Source of the DNA: Acinetobacter terrae | Lineage (GTDB): Bacteria; Pseudomonadota; Gammaproteobacteria; Pseudomonadales; Moraxellaceae | Length of the DNA: 61,201 nucleotides | Assembly: GCF_013004375.1 (NCBI RefSeq) | Contig: NZ_JABERI010000021.1 | Span: forward strand, 1-61,201 | Reading direction: 5' to 3' | Shown here: in pieces, positions 33,932-42,199 of the stretch | How positions within the stretch are numbered: the stretch's first letter is position 1 | Layout of the letters: each line of letters begins with the position of its first letter | The notes under the pieces: model-generated | What the model was told of the DNA's origin: nothing | The model's database searches: none | Seen by the model: only the letters and a program-made list of their open reading frames with translations | Translations under genes and position numbers: made by a program

Positions 33932-36271
33932 ATGGGCAAACCCCAATATAATCTTATATTCCTTGCTCTCCTGATTATAGTTCGACCAGATCATGCTATG
34001 GCGAATGAATTGTCTGTACCTAAACAAAATGAGGAAATGCAGCAAGACATGATTCTTGGGTTGTGGATCAATGGTGTGGATCAACATCAAGATGCTATGC
34101 TAACTATATTTGAACAGAAAAAATATATTGAATGTAGTGTGTTACAAGCAAATTTTATGGATATTGAGAAGTTTCAGCAGCTGGCCCAGATGGGTATTCA
34201 ATATTGCTTAATATCTCAGCCAGATATAGTGGTAGAAGAAGATATAGATTCACAATTATTAAAAATTAATATTCCGACACGTTATATGCAAAGTCAGCAT
34301 ATTCAAAATACTGAAATTCAAATGCCTGAATTACCCGGCTTGGGTGGTTTTTTAAATTATGATGCCTTTTATCAAGAGGGAGATTATTCTAAACAAGCAA
34401 ATGCAGTCGCTGATTTAGGTCTTTTTTGGAAAAATACATTTTTTAGCAATGGTCATATTTTTCGCAAAAACTATCAAAATAGTGATGATGATTTTCAAAA
34501 TAATACTCGATTAAATACATCTCTGATCATTGAGTTTCCTAAAAAATTAACCACTTTACAATTGGGAGATAATGTCAGTACGAATACCGGATTATCCCAA
34601 TCTTATTATTTTGGCGGTTTTCGCTGGGGAACGAATTTTACTTCACGCCCAGATTTTGTTTATTGGAATACTCCTTCATTCAAAGGTAGTGCACTGGTTC
34701 CATCTACTATTGATTTAATTATTAATGGAAATAAAGCCTATAATTCAAGAATAAATCCAGGGGAATTTAATATTGATAGCAATATTAACTTTCGCGGTTT
34801 AGGCAGTGCAGAAATGGTTGTACAGGATATTATGGGGAATAAAACTGTGCAAAACGTGCCTATTTTTGTGAGTGAACGATTGTTAAAAAAAGGTCTAACT
34901 GACTATAGTCTTTCAAGTGGTAAGTTACGCTATAACTATAGTGAACAAAGTGATGATTATCGCGAATGGTTTGGTAGTGCCTATTTCAGACGGGGAATAA
35001 CAGATATCACCACTTTAGGTGCTGTGGCAGATTATAGTCATGATTTAAAAAGCACAGGTCTATTATGGAGCCAATACTTATATAAACTGGGGTTATTAGA
35101 AATCAATTCAGCTTATAGTGATTCGCAAAAAGGTGATGGTTATACCGTCAGTACAGAATTTAAAAGAGATAAAGATCAATATAGCCTTGGCTTAAAAGCA
35201 CAATATTATAGTTCTGATTTTCGTATGTTAGGTATGGAGGATCTAAAAGATCAATTTTTACCTGAACGAGAAAGCTTAATTTATTTATCTAAATCCGGAA
35301 TTCCTGTTTTTGGAAATCTCTCCTTTACGTATGTTGAGCAGAATTATAGAAAAGGCATAGATCGCGATGATCAACGCATTTTTTCGCTACGCTCCAGTCG
35401 CAGTTTATTTGATAATTTAAGTATGTCTGTTGGAGTTAGTTATGATGCAGAAAGTCATGATAACCATCGTGTTGATTTATCACTCAGTTATCGTTTTGAC
35501 GATAAACATGCTGCGTATTTTAACCAAACCGATTCAGATTCTAGTAATCTCACATTTGTTAAAAATACTTCCAATGCTGTAGGTCTGGACTATGCCATTG
35601 GCGCTGGACGAGCAAATGAACAAAATACGGGGAATGTGGCGACCCGGGTTAAAACTAAAGCAGGCGATTTAGATTTACAATATTTACAAACAGGCAATAA
35701 CAACAGCTATAGCGCAACTTTTCATGGTGCATTGACATGGTTGGGTCACAGTGTCGATTTAACAAAGTCAGTAAATAATGGTTTCTCTTTAGTTCAAGTT
35801 ACCAATAGTCCAAATGTTGATGTTTATCGCAATGATTTATTTATTGGTAAAACAAACAAGCATGGAGAAATATTTGTCCATGATTTAATTGCTTATACCA
35901 ATCAGCATCTTTCTTTTGATGAAAACCAGTTACAGATTGAAGATAAGGTCATTGCGGCACGTAAAACAATTATGCCACTCAATAAACGGGGCTATATTGT
36001 GGATTTTCCAGTCGTGCATACACGTGAAGTAGACTTTAAATTGGTTGATTTGGCCGGTCAGGCACTACCCTCGGGAAGTCAGATTACAGTGGATGGTAAT
36101 CAGGCGGATATTTATCCAGTTGGCAGTGATAACTTGGTGACCATTTATGGTTTGACTGAGGGACAACATAAGTTAAATGTACAAGTTTCTTCCAATCAAA
36201 CGTGTACGGTTGATTTTAGCTTGGACTCTGATGAGACTAGTAATGTTCCATTACAGTTAGTATGTAAATAA
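33932..36271 (+). CDS. outer-membrane usher protein (archaic class)
   Basis: A 779-residue fimbrial usher forming an outer-membrane pore for pilus assembly. After the signal peptide (ending near AMANE, residue 26) comes the N-terminal chaperone-binding domain (LGLWINGVDQHQD), then a beta-barrel with alternating strands (NTRLNTSLIIEFPKKL, LSQSYYFGGFRWGTNF, SSRSLFDNLSMSVGVSYD). The plug is near residues 250-330, and the C-terminal domain includes GYIVDFPVVHTREVDFKL and a Cys pair (QTCTVDF, LVCK). The length is shorter than FimD, as in the Csu class. The chaperone lies before and the tip-like gene 8 bases after. Confidence 0.92.
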   Translation: MGKPQYNLIFLALLIIVRPDHAMANELSVPKQNEEMQQDMILGLWINGVDQHQDAMLTIFEQKKYIECSVLQANFMDIEKFQQLAQMGIQYCLISQPDIVVEEDIDSQLLKINIPTRYMQSQHIQNTEIQMPELPGLGGFLNYDAFYQEGDYSKQANAVADLGLFWKNTFFSNGHIFRKNYQNSDDDFQNNTRLNTSLIIEFPKKLTTLQLGDNVSTNTGLSQSYYFGGFRWGTNFTSRPDFVYWNTPSFKGSALVPSTIDLIINGNKAYNSRINPGEFNIDSNINFRGLGSAEMVVQDIMGNKTVQNVPIFVSERLLKKGLTDYSLSSGKLRYNYSEQSDDYREWFGSAYFRRGITDITTLGAVADYSHDLKSTGLLWSQYLYKLGLLEINSAYSDSQKGDGYTVSTEFKRDKDQYSLGLKAQYYSSDFRMLGMEDLKDQFLPERESLIYLSKSGIPVFGNLSFTYVEQNYRKGIDRDDQRIFSLRSSRSLFDNLSMSVGVSYDAESHDNHRVDLSLSYRFDDKHAAYFNQTDSDSSNLTFVKNTSNAVGLDYAIGAGRANEQNTGNVATRVKTKAGDLDLQYLQTGNNNSYSATFHGALTWLGHSVDLTKSVNNGFSLVQVTNSPNVDVYRNDLFIGKTNKHGEIFVHDLIAYTNQHLSFDENQLQIEDKVIAARKTIMPLNKRGYIVDFPVVHTREVDFKLVDLAGQALPSGSQITVDGNQADIYPVGSDNLVTIYGLTEGQHKLNVQVSSNQTCTVDFSLDSDETSNVPLQLVCK

Positions 36272-36279
36272 GGGAAAGT

Positions 36280-36723
36280 ATGAAAACGATGATTTTAAAA
36301 GTTTTGGCGAGTAGTATTTTCTTTTTTGCATGCTCAAATGTATTTGCAGCATGTACTATTTCCGATACGGGAGCCGGAACTATACGTCTTCAACCTACAT
36401 CTGGAAGTACATCCACCATACAACTGAATATTAAGTGTGATTCTGAATTTAATATTCGCTTTGACAGCCAAAATTTAGTTGATTCCAATGGTAGCAGCAC
36501 ATTAAAGAATGAATCTGCATTGGCTTATACAAAATTAAAAAACAGTATAGATGTAAAATATGAATTATCGGGTGATGCGGGTTCACAGTGGCAGCTATTA
36601 AAAACTCAGAAAAAAAAGGCACAGCATATTTATGTTATTGTCGCTCGATTAGGAAGTGTTAACTTAGCGAGTTTAGCTGCCGGAGATTATCGCGATCGTA
36701 TTACTATCACAATGGATTATTAA
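36280..36723 (+). CDS. single-domain spore coat U protein, probable tip subunit
   Basis: A 147-residue exported protein with a signal peptide ending NVFAA near residue 24. The mature protein begins directly with the first Cys (CTISDTGAG), so it lacks the 15 or so residues that serve as the donor strand in the five pilins. The second Cys is in NIKCDSEF, and the end (LAAGDYRDRITITMDY) is the normal closing block. A subunit that accepts a donor strand but cannot give one should sit at the tip. CsuE, the known tip adhesin, has two domains; this protein has only one. It follows the usher, the position of csuE. Confidence 0.8.
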   Translation: MKTMILKVLASSIFFFACSNVFAACTISDTGAGTIRLQPTSGSTSTIQLNIKCDSEFNIRFDSQNLVDSNGSSTLKNESALAYTKLKNSIDVKYELSGDAGSQWQLLKTQKKKAQHIYVIVARLGSVNLASLAAGDYRDRITITMDY

Positions 36724-36737
36724 TTTAAATGTCTGTT

Positions 36738-36766
36738 AAGAGCATGAATCTAAACTCATGCTCAGA
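36738..36766. terminator. hairpin between the pilus operon and lrgB
   Basis: GAGCATGA pairs with TCATGCTC. The plus strand lacks a good T-run and the minus strand is also weak, so termination here is uncertain. Confidence 0.4.
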
Positions 36767-36774
36767 AAAAAAGC

Positions 36775-37467
36775 TTAAAGAAAATTGACAACCAGATGAA
36801 TAATACTCGGTCCCAACAACACCATAAATACCCCCGCAAGTACCATTGTTAAACAGGCAACAACGCCTTCTTCACGATGACGCATAAAGGCTTTACTAGT
36901 GCCAAAACCATGTGCTGAATTACCCAAAGCTGCCCCTTGCGCAAAGCGTGAATTTAGCTTTAAGGCAAGCAGAATCATATCGGCTATGGCAACACCGGCA
37001 ATACCAGTAATCATGGTAAATAAAATCACCAGTTCAACCGAACCGCCAATATTTGAAGTCAGTTCCATGGCAAATGGTGTAGAAATAGAGCGTGCCATTA
37101 AGCTATAAGTGGTTTCTTGATTAAAGCTAAATAACTTTGCCAAATAGAATGCGCTCATTACGCCAGCAATCATTCCCACCACAATACCCAAACTAATCGA
37201 GAGCACATGTTCTTTAATGACTTTGCGATATTCATAAATAGGGATGGCAAAAGCAATGGTTGCAGGTCCAAGCATCCATATGATCCATTTATTTTCCATC
37301 ATGTAGGTGTCATAAGAGACATTAAAAATGACCATCAGCACCATGATAATAAATGGCACAAAAATCCCAGGCGCTAATAGCATATAGGGATATTTTTTAT
37401 GCAGCTTTTTACTGAGGATATAACCAATAGAAGTACCGACAAAGCAAAGAATAGCAACCAAGTTCAT
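36775..37467 (-). CDS. lrgB: LrgB/CidB family membrane protein
   Basis: A 230-residue inner-membrane protein of the LrgB/CidB family with about six helices. Typical motifs are KSISTPFAMEL-type (ARSISTPFAMELTSNIGG near residue 125) and NSAHGFGTSKAF near 182. With LrgA it forms a two-gene unit linked to murein hydrolase control, and in several bacteria to export or uptake of small metabolites such as pyruvate. The ribosome site GGGAG is inside the 3' end of lrgA, only one base separates the genes, and a divergent LysR gene adjoins. Confidence 0.88.
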   Translation of the reverse strand: MNLVAILCFVGTSIGYILSKKLHKKYPYMLLAPGIFVPFIIMVLMVIFNVSYDTYMMENKWIIWMLGPATIAFAIPIYEYRKVIKEHVLSISLGIVVGMIAGVMSAFYLAKLFSFNQETTYSLMARSISTPFAMELTSNIGGSVELVILFTMITGIAGVAIADMILLALKLNSRFAQGAALGNSAHGFGTSKAFMRHREEGVVACLTMVLAGVFMVLLGPSIIHLVVNFL

Positions 37468-37468
37468 C

Positions 37469-37909
37469 TTACTCTCCCTGTTTTAACAGTCGGTTTGAAT
37501 GAGACTTATGCTTTTGCTTTAAACGCGCTTCTAGTTTAAATCCAAAATACACACTATATGCAGTTGCAAGCATCACACAAAGCGTGCCGATAAATACAGC
37601 GAGGATCAGTTGCCAACCTTGGGTTAAAAAGAGATCTTTATATTTAATGATTCCGACGACGCACGGAATAAATAATAAGACCAGTTCTCCCAAAATAAAA
37701 TCCGAACCTGTTTTAATCCATTGCAATTTAAATAAGCCACTGAGCAAAGCAAATAAAACCAATAACAAACCAATCACACCGGCAGATACAGGTAAATTGA
37801 GTGTGCGCTGTATAACTGAAGCGACCCACCAAATAATGACCAGAAAACTCAACTGAAGGATGATTTGAGCAATATGAAGCAGCTTAGGAGAGAGTAAAGA
37901 GGTAGACAT
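37469..37909 (-). CDS. lrgA: LrgA/CidA family membrane protein
   Basis: A 146-residue holin-like protein with four helices. The QIILQLSFLVIIWWVASVIQ start, LPVSAGVIGLLLVLFALLSG near residue 38 and FILGELVLLFIPCVVGII near 70 are the LrgA/CidA pattern; in the last, the ELVLLFIP motif is the most conserved. It is the first gene of the lrgAB pair and is divergent from the LysR gene 84 bases away, which probably controls it in the way CidR controls cid genes. Confidence 0.86.
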   Translation of the reverse strand: MSTSLLSPKLLHIAQIILQLSFLVIIWWVASVIQRTLNLPVSAGVIGLLLVLFALLSGLFKLQWIKTGSDFILGELVLLFIPCVVGIIKYKDLFLTQGWQLILAVFIGTLCVMLATAYSVYFGFKLEARLKQKHKSHSNRLLKQGE

Positions 37910-37935
37910 AATAACAAGAAATAAAAGCTTGGATG

Positions 37936-37974
37936 TATTTTAGATTTGACCCACTGTATATATTATGAATAATA
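37936..37974 (+). promoter_or_regulatory. promoter and palindrome between lrgA and the LysR gene
   Basis: TTGACC (37936-37941) and TATATT (37959-37964) with a 17-base spacer make a good sigma-70 promoter for the LysR gene. A palindrome TATTAT-GA-ATAATA (37961-37974) overlaps the -10 region and could be an operator for autoregulation. Confidence 0.5.
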
Positions 37975-37993
37975 AAAAAAAGATTATGCCTAA

Positions 37994-38905
37994 ATGGAAT
38001 GTTTTGTGGATATTAAGAGTTTGACAATGTTCGTTAAAATTGTGCAGTTGCAAAGTTTTACCCGTACAGCTGAAGAAATGTGTGTCACTCAGCCCACAAT
38101 TAGTAAGGCAATTCATGCTTTAGAACAAGAAATTGGCGTGCCATTATTTCATAAGGGCGAAGCGGGTCGAAAACGCGATGTAGTTTTGACTTATATGGGT
38201 GAACAAATTTACCAGCATGCTTTGGTGATATTAGAGGAGCAACAACGTATTTTTGAAACAGTGGCTAAAGTCCGTCATCTGAAACAGGGCAAATTAACCA
38301 TCGGACTTCCACCGGTAGGATCGGCATTACTCAGTAGTTTAATTGCCAAATTTCACAAGCAATATCCCAATATTGAATTAGGGTTCTTAGAAGTTGGCGC
38401 GACGGGCATTGAAGATGCCATTCTGGCCAAAAAAGTAGATGTGGGGATATTACTGGGGCATTTGAAACCCATTTTAAGTGGCATTCCGATTATCGATTCG
38501 CCTTTATGTTTACTCTCGCGCAAAGACACGCAATGGAAAAATAGAGCAAAAGTTTCTTTAGGGGAACTCAAAGAAGAGTCGTTTCTGCTTTATGCCGATA
38601 CGTTCAGCTTAAATAGCATGATTATACAGGCAGCCAACTATGTCGGATTTGAACCCAATGTGGTGTGTAAAAGTAGTCAATGGGACTTTATTGCCAAAAT
38701 GGTGGAGTCGGATGTTGGAATTGCATTGCTACCAAAAATCTATTGTGAACAATTGGATCAAGAGAAATATAATGTCAGTATCTTAGAAAATCCGAATATC
38801 AACTGGACCTTGAGTATGGCCTGGAATAACACGGTGGCGATGAATCCTGCTACCCGAGCCTGGCTAAAAATCATTGAAGATAATCAGGATGAAATTCATT
38901 TTTAA
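37994..38905 (+). CDS. LysR-family regulator, CidR-like
   Basis: A 303-residue LysR-type regulator. The N-terminal winged helix is FTRTAEEMCVTQPTISKAI near residue 20, followed by EIGVPLFHKGE. The effector domain starts with KLTIGLPPVGSALLSSLIAKF near residue 96 and includes VDVGILLGHL. Divergent placement next to lrgAB suggests it controls that pair, as CidR does cidABC in staphylococci. The GTG at 38006 (giving MDIKSLTMF, the usual LysR start) is as likely as the ATG at 37994. Confidence 0.85.
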   Translation: MECFVDIKSLTMFVKIVQLQSFTRTAEEMCVTQPTISKAIHALEQEIGVPLFHKGEAGRKRDVVLTYMGEQIYQHALVILEEQQRIFETVAKVRHLKQGKLTIGLPPVGSALLSSLIAKFHKQYPNIELGFLEVGATGIEDAILAKKVDVGILLGHLKPILSGIPIIDSPLCLLSRKDTQWKNRAKVSLGELKEESFLLYADTFSLNSMIIQAANYVGFEPNVVCKSSQWDFIAKMVESDVGIALLPKIYCEQLDQEKYNVSILENPNINWTLSMAWNNTVAMNPATRAWLKIIEDNQDEIHF

Positions 38906-39112
38906 TCATGAATTTACCAATAATAAAATAAGCGGATTCTCTGTTGAAGGATAAGATTTAAACGGATTATTTTTTTAAAATGCTGAATTTAATAGATTTT
39001 TTTAGTCTTTTGTGGATTCAGATTACCAGCCTTTCAATATCGAGATGAATGCGGTAACTTTTCTGGGTTAAACTTATTGTTGATGACTGTTTTTATGAGA
39101 TGATTTGTCTTT

Positions 39113-39592
39113 ATGAAATGGGATGATATTGGAGAACAACCGTGTTCAATCGCCAGAACCTTATCGGTTATTGATGATCGTTGGACCTTGCTGATTTTAC
39201 GAAATGCTTTTCTGGGAATGCGCCGTTTGAATCCTTTCAACAAAATTTAGGTGTAACCCATCATGTGCAGTTTGAGCATCTAAAACGTCTGGTTGAAAAT
39301 GATATTTTAATTAATTTTTTTTACGTGCAACGACAAGAACGTTATGAATATCAGTTTGACTGAAAAGGGTTTGGCGCTTTATCCGATTTTAATGTCGATG
39401 GTGAATTGGGTAGATGAATGGATGAATGAAGGCTTTGGAAAGCCGATGCAATAATTCATAAAAGCTGTGGTCATCAAATTACACCACCTGCTGTATTTCG
39501 AATGTTATGAGCCCATTCATGCCAAGCAGTTTAAACCCGAATTGACCCAAGATTATTTCAATTATTTAGAACGACATAAAATACAGTCTTAA
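39113..39592 (+). pseudogene. HxlR-family regulator, frameshifted
   Basis: A broken HxlR-type regulator. Frame one reads MKWDDIGEQPCSIARTLSV then DDRWTLLILRNAFLGMRR and hits a stop at 39248. A second frame continues with QQNLGVTHHVQFEHLKRLVE and ERYEYQF. A third gives LTEKGLALYPILMSMVNW and NEGFGKPM. After the stop at 39452, another frame gives EPIHAKQFKPELTQDYFNY and ends at 39592. At least three frameshifts are needed to restore the roughly 155-residue product, so it should be inactive unless assembly errors are involved. Confidence 0.85.
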
Positions 39593-39609
39593 ACCTGAAT
39601 CAATCATCT

Positions 39610-39933
39610 TTATAGACAATTCGGCGGTTTCGGGATACCTGCCAAACGGCTTAAATGACGTGCCACTAAACCGGTATTAAATTTGTCTTGTAACACTGCA
39701 TTATTAATGTCGGAACTGACCGTTTTCATCAAATATTTAATCAGTGGGCGCGTTGCAGGTGAATGACCAAACTGTTGGTAGAACTGGCGTACTGCATGCA
39801 AGACTTCAAAATGCCATGCTGTGAGTTCTAAACTTAAAGTGTTTGCCAATTCTTGCGCAACGGCTTCATTCCAAATGGTGTAATCGACTAAGTGACCATC
39901 TTGATCGAGTTCTAAATTCATCATTAATCTCAA
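39610..39933 (-). CDS. tusE: sulfur carrier TusE (DsrC family)
   Basis: A 107-residue DsrC/TusE protein that accepts persulfide sulfur from TusBCD and hands it to MnmA for 2-thiolation of tRNA wobble uridine. LDQDGHLVDYTIWNEAVAQELA near the start, LTAWHFEVLHAVRQFYQQFG near 37-56 and the C-terminal AGIPKPPNCL with the penultimate reactive Cys are typical. The single terminal Cys, without the second conserved Cys of dissimilatory DsrC, fits TusE. It is last of four tus genes. Confidence 0.93.
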   Translation of the reverse strand: MRLMMNLELDQDGHLVDYTIWNEAVAQELANTLSLELTAWHFEVLHAVRQFYQQFGHSPATRPLIKYLMKTVSSDINNAVLQDKFNTGLVARHLSRLAGIPKPPNCL

Positions 39934-39934
39934 A

Positions 39935-40219
39935 TTAGTTTAAACGTATACAACGGTTATGATTCAAGCAAATATCTGCAAATTCGGCATAAGAAATAAT
40001 TTTCATATTCTCTGTCTTTTGTCCCGCCAAGATTTCAGCATCGCGATCCAGTACATAAACGCAATTCAATTGTTGCAAGAAAGGCTGTTGAAACTGCAAT
40101 ACAGATTCACCCATTAAAATCAAGGTATCTTCAGGGCTGTAGAGTTGTTCCAGTTTTGCCAGTACCGATGGAGTCGCTGAAAAATTACTTTGTAGCAAAT
40201 ATAAGCTTTTATTCGACAT
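39935..40219 (-). CDS. tusB: sulfurtransferase subunit TusB (DsrH family)
   Basis: A 94-residue DsrH/TusB-like subunit of the TusBCD complex that relays sulfur for tRNA 2-thiouridine formation. NKSLYLLQSNF at the start, DTLILMGESVLQ near residue 30 and the YVLDRDAEILAG segment match the family. ATG at 40219 is chosen over an in-frame ATG at 40234, which lies only 5 bases after the tusC stop; either is possible. It is adjacent to tusE, with one base between. Confidence 0.85.
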   Translation of the reverse strand: MSNKSLYLLQSNFSATPSVLAKLEQLYSPEDTLILMGESVLQFQQPFLQQLNCVYVLDRDAEILAGQKTENMKIISYAEFADICLNHNRCIRLN

Positions 40220-40239
40220 GATTATTTCACTCATTATCT

Positions 40240-40590
40240 TTACCAGTACAGCACAAAATCAAAACTTTGAATAAACTCACTATTTAACTCAACAAATTCA
40301 ATATCCTGTTCAGCTTGAGCGACAAAGTCGGAGTTCTGGTTTTTCTTTTCCACTAAAACAGGGGTTAGGTCGTAAAACTCAAAGCTATCGACCATATTGG
40401 ATGCGATTTTAAAGGCATGTTTAAGCTGTTCAAATTGCAGTTCTGAATTGAGTAAACTTAAGCCTGCATCTTGTAGCAAGACTTTGACTTCACAGCCAAA
40501 AGTCGCCAGTACCATCGTGGCAGACAAGCTTTCATGCACTTGTAAATTGGCAAGATTGGCTTGAGTTAAAATAACGAGTACAGATTTCAC
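40240..40590 (-). CDS. tusC: sulfurtransferase subunit TusC (DsrF family)
   Basis: A 116-residue DsrF/TusC subunit. It begins SVLVILTQANLANLQVHESL and continues LSATMVLATFGCEVKVLLQDAG near residue 22, which is the DsrE/F-fold nucleotide-like core, with FEFYDLTPVLVEKKN near 69. It forms the TusBCD heterohexamer with its neighbours. It lies between tusD and tusB in the canonical order D-C-B-E. Confidence 0.87.
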   Translation of the reverse strand: MKSVLVILTQANLANLQVHESLSATMVLATFGCEVKVLLQDAGLSLLNSELQFEQLKHAFKIASNMVDSFEFYDLTPVLVEKKNQNSDFVAQAEQDIEFVELNSEFIQSFDFVLYW

Positions 40591-40633
40591 ACAATTTACC
40601 TTTTAAAAGCAACAAATTCCAAAAAATAACGTC

Positions 40634-41002
40634 TTAGAATTGAATCAGACGTTGTGCTGATTGGACAGCATCGGCAAGTTCACCAAGTCCAACCAATTCA
40701 AAACCTTGGGCAAGATTGTGTTGGCTAATCTGATGTCGTTTTGCATTTTCCTGATCAGTAATACCACGCGCCAATGCAGCACTGACACAAACCGGTAAGC
40801 GAATGGCCAATTTTTGCCATTCTTCAGTCAAATGACGTTGATCATCAGGAGTCCACTGTAAGGCATTCGCAACAGAAACACCGTCCTGATAAAAAAACAC
40901 GCGAAATGCTTGGTTCTTAGCGTGTAAAGCCTGTGCTAAGCCCAGCGCATGCCAAGCATAGATAGAGGTTGGAGCAGAGGTAATTAGTAATAAGGTACTC
41001 AT
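40634..41002 (-). CDS. tusD: sulfurtransferase subunit TusD (DsrE family)
   Basis: A 122-residue DsrE/TusD subunit, the one that carries the persulfide in the TusBCD complex. The N-terminus (STLLLITSAPTSIYAWHALG) is the DsrE strand-helix, VFFYQDGVSVANAL near 36 follows, and the reactive Cys lies in LPVCVSAALARGI near residue 73. It is the first gene of tusDCBE, divergent from the GalE-like epimerase gene. Confidence 0.9.
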   Translation of the reverse strand: MSTLLLITSAPTSIYAWHALGLAQALHAKNQAFRVFFYQDGVSVANALQWTPDDQRHLTEEWQKLAIRLPVCVSAALARGITDQENAKRHQISQHNLAQGFELVGLGELADAVQSAQRLIQF

Positions 41003-41073
41003 CGAAATTCACTTGAGGAATGCCCAATCCAATGTTGATGCATCCAGACTTCATAAGAAAAAGGTAGTATACA

Positions 41074-42081
41074 ATGATTTTAGTGACTGGTGGTTTAGGC
41101 TTTATAGGTTCACATATTGCTTTAAGCCTGATGGCGCATGGGCAAGAAGTCATTATTGTCGATAATTTATCCAATGCGAATTTACAAACCTTAGAACGAC
41201 TCGAATTTATTTCCGGCATGTATGTGCCATTTGTCAAAATTGATATTCGAAATACACCGGCTTTAAACAAAGTTTTTGAGCAATATTCTGTAGAAGCGGT
41301 CATTCATGCCGCAGGTTTTAAGTCAATTGAAGAATCGGCACTTAAACCACTTGAATACTATAACGATAATGTCAGTTGTATTATGAGTTTGCTGCGTGCG
41401 ATGCAGCGCACTGGAGTACGAACTTTAATCCATTTATCCAGTTTGGCCGTGTATGGACAGTCAAGTTCAACCCTGTCAGAAGATATGCCTTTTAACTATT
41501 CTTATCCGAATCCTTATATCAAGTCGCAACAAATGGTAGAAGAAATCATCCGAGATACCGCACTCACAGACAGTGAGTGGAAAATTGCGATCTTGCGATT
41601 AAGTAATATTGCGGGTGCGTTTGAACATGCTGTTTTAGGGGAGTTTGTTGCACCATTGCCTAAAAATATTATTCCCTTGGCATTGCAAGCTGCAGCCAAG
41701 CAACGAGACTATATTGAGTTACGTCAGCAAGCCCAGACCTTAGACCGCACCGTTGAACGCAGTTTTTTACATGTGCTGGATTGTTGTGATGCCATTATAG
41801 CGACTTTACAGTGGCTAAGAACTCAGCCCTATACCTGTGATGCTTTTAATATTGCAGGGCAGAATATGTCCATTCGTGCTTTATTGAGTGAAGTCGCCAA
41901 AGTGACCAAAAGCGAAATTAAAACCATAGATGCACCATTTTATGCTTATGCTGAATTAGACCAGATTGGGGCAACCTCGGGTAAAGCACGTGAAATTTTA
42001 AAATGGCAGCCTAAACGCACGATTACCCAAATCATAGAAGATTCATGGCGCTTTTATCAGCAAACACTAAAAGGACGTTAA
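41074..42081 (+). CDS. NAD-dependent epimerase, GalE-like, with altered active site
   Basis: A 335-residue extended short-chain dehydrogenase of the UDP-glucose 4-epimerase type. The NAD site VTGGLGFIGSHIALSL opens the protein, then VDNLSNANLQTLERLE, HAAGFKSIEES and LSSLAVYGQSS follow as in GalE. The catalytic YxxxK, expected in NPYGKSK, reads NPYIKSQQM here (residues about 147-155): Tyr is present but the Lys four residues on is Gln. It may be an altered epimerase or bind a sugar nucleotide without the usual turnover. No surface-polysaccharide gene is nearby. Confidence 0.8.
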   Translation: MILVTGGLGFIGSHIALSLMAHGQEVIIVDNLSNANLQTLERLEFISGMYVPFVKIDIRNTPALNKVFEQYSVEAVIHAAGFKSIEESALKPLEYYNDNVSCIMSLLRAMQRTGVRTLIHLSSLAVYGQSSSTLSEDMPFNYSYPNPYIKSQQMVEEIIRDTALTDSEWKIAILRLSNIAGAFEHAVLGEFVAPLPKNIIPLALQAAAKQRDYIELRQQAQTLDRTVERSFLHVLDCCDAIIATLQWLRTQPYTCDAFNIAGQNMSIRALLSEVAKVTKSEIKTIDAPFYAYAELDQIGATSGKAREILKWQPKRTITQIIEDSWRFYQQTLKGR

Positions 42082-42085
42082 AGAA

Positions 42086-42116
42086 ACAAATGTAAATAAT
42101 AATCATTTATATTTGT
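42086..42116. promoter_or_regulatory. 31-base interrupted palindrome upstream of fumC
   Basis: ACAAATGTAAAT and ATTTATATTTGT form 12-base arms (11 matching positions) around AATAATC. The centre (ATAATCATT) also matches part of the Fur consensus, 13 of 19 positions over 42092-42110. It lies between the epimerase stop and fumC. An operator for fumC, possibly Fur, is plausible but unproven. Confidence 0.4.
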
Positions 42117-42199
42117 AAAATATTTGATTAAGATCATTAAACATGTCAAAACAGATGAATTGGCTAAAGTTATAAAACAATATGGAAATGAGGTTGATG

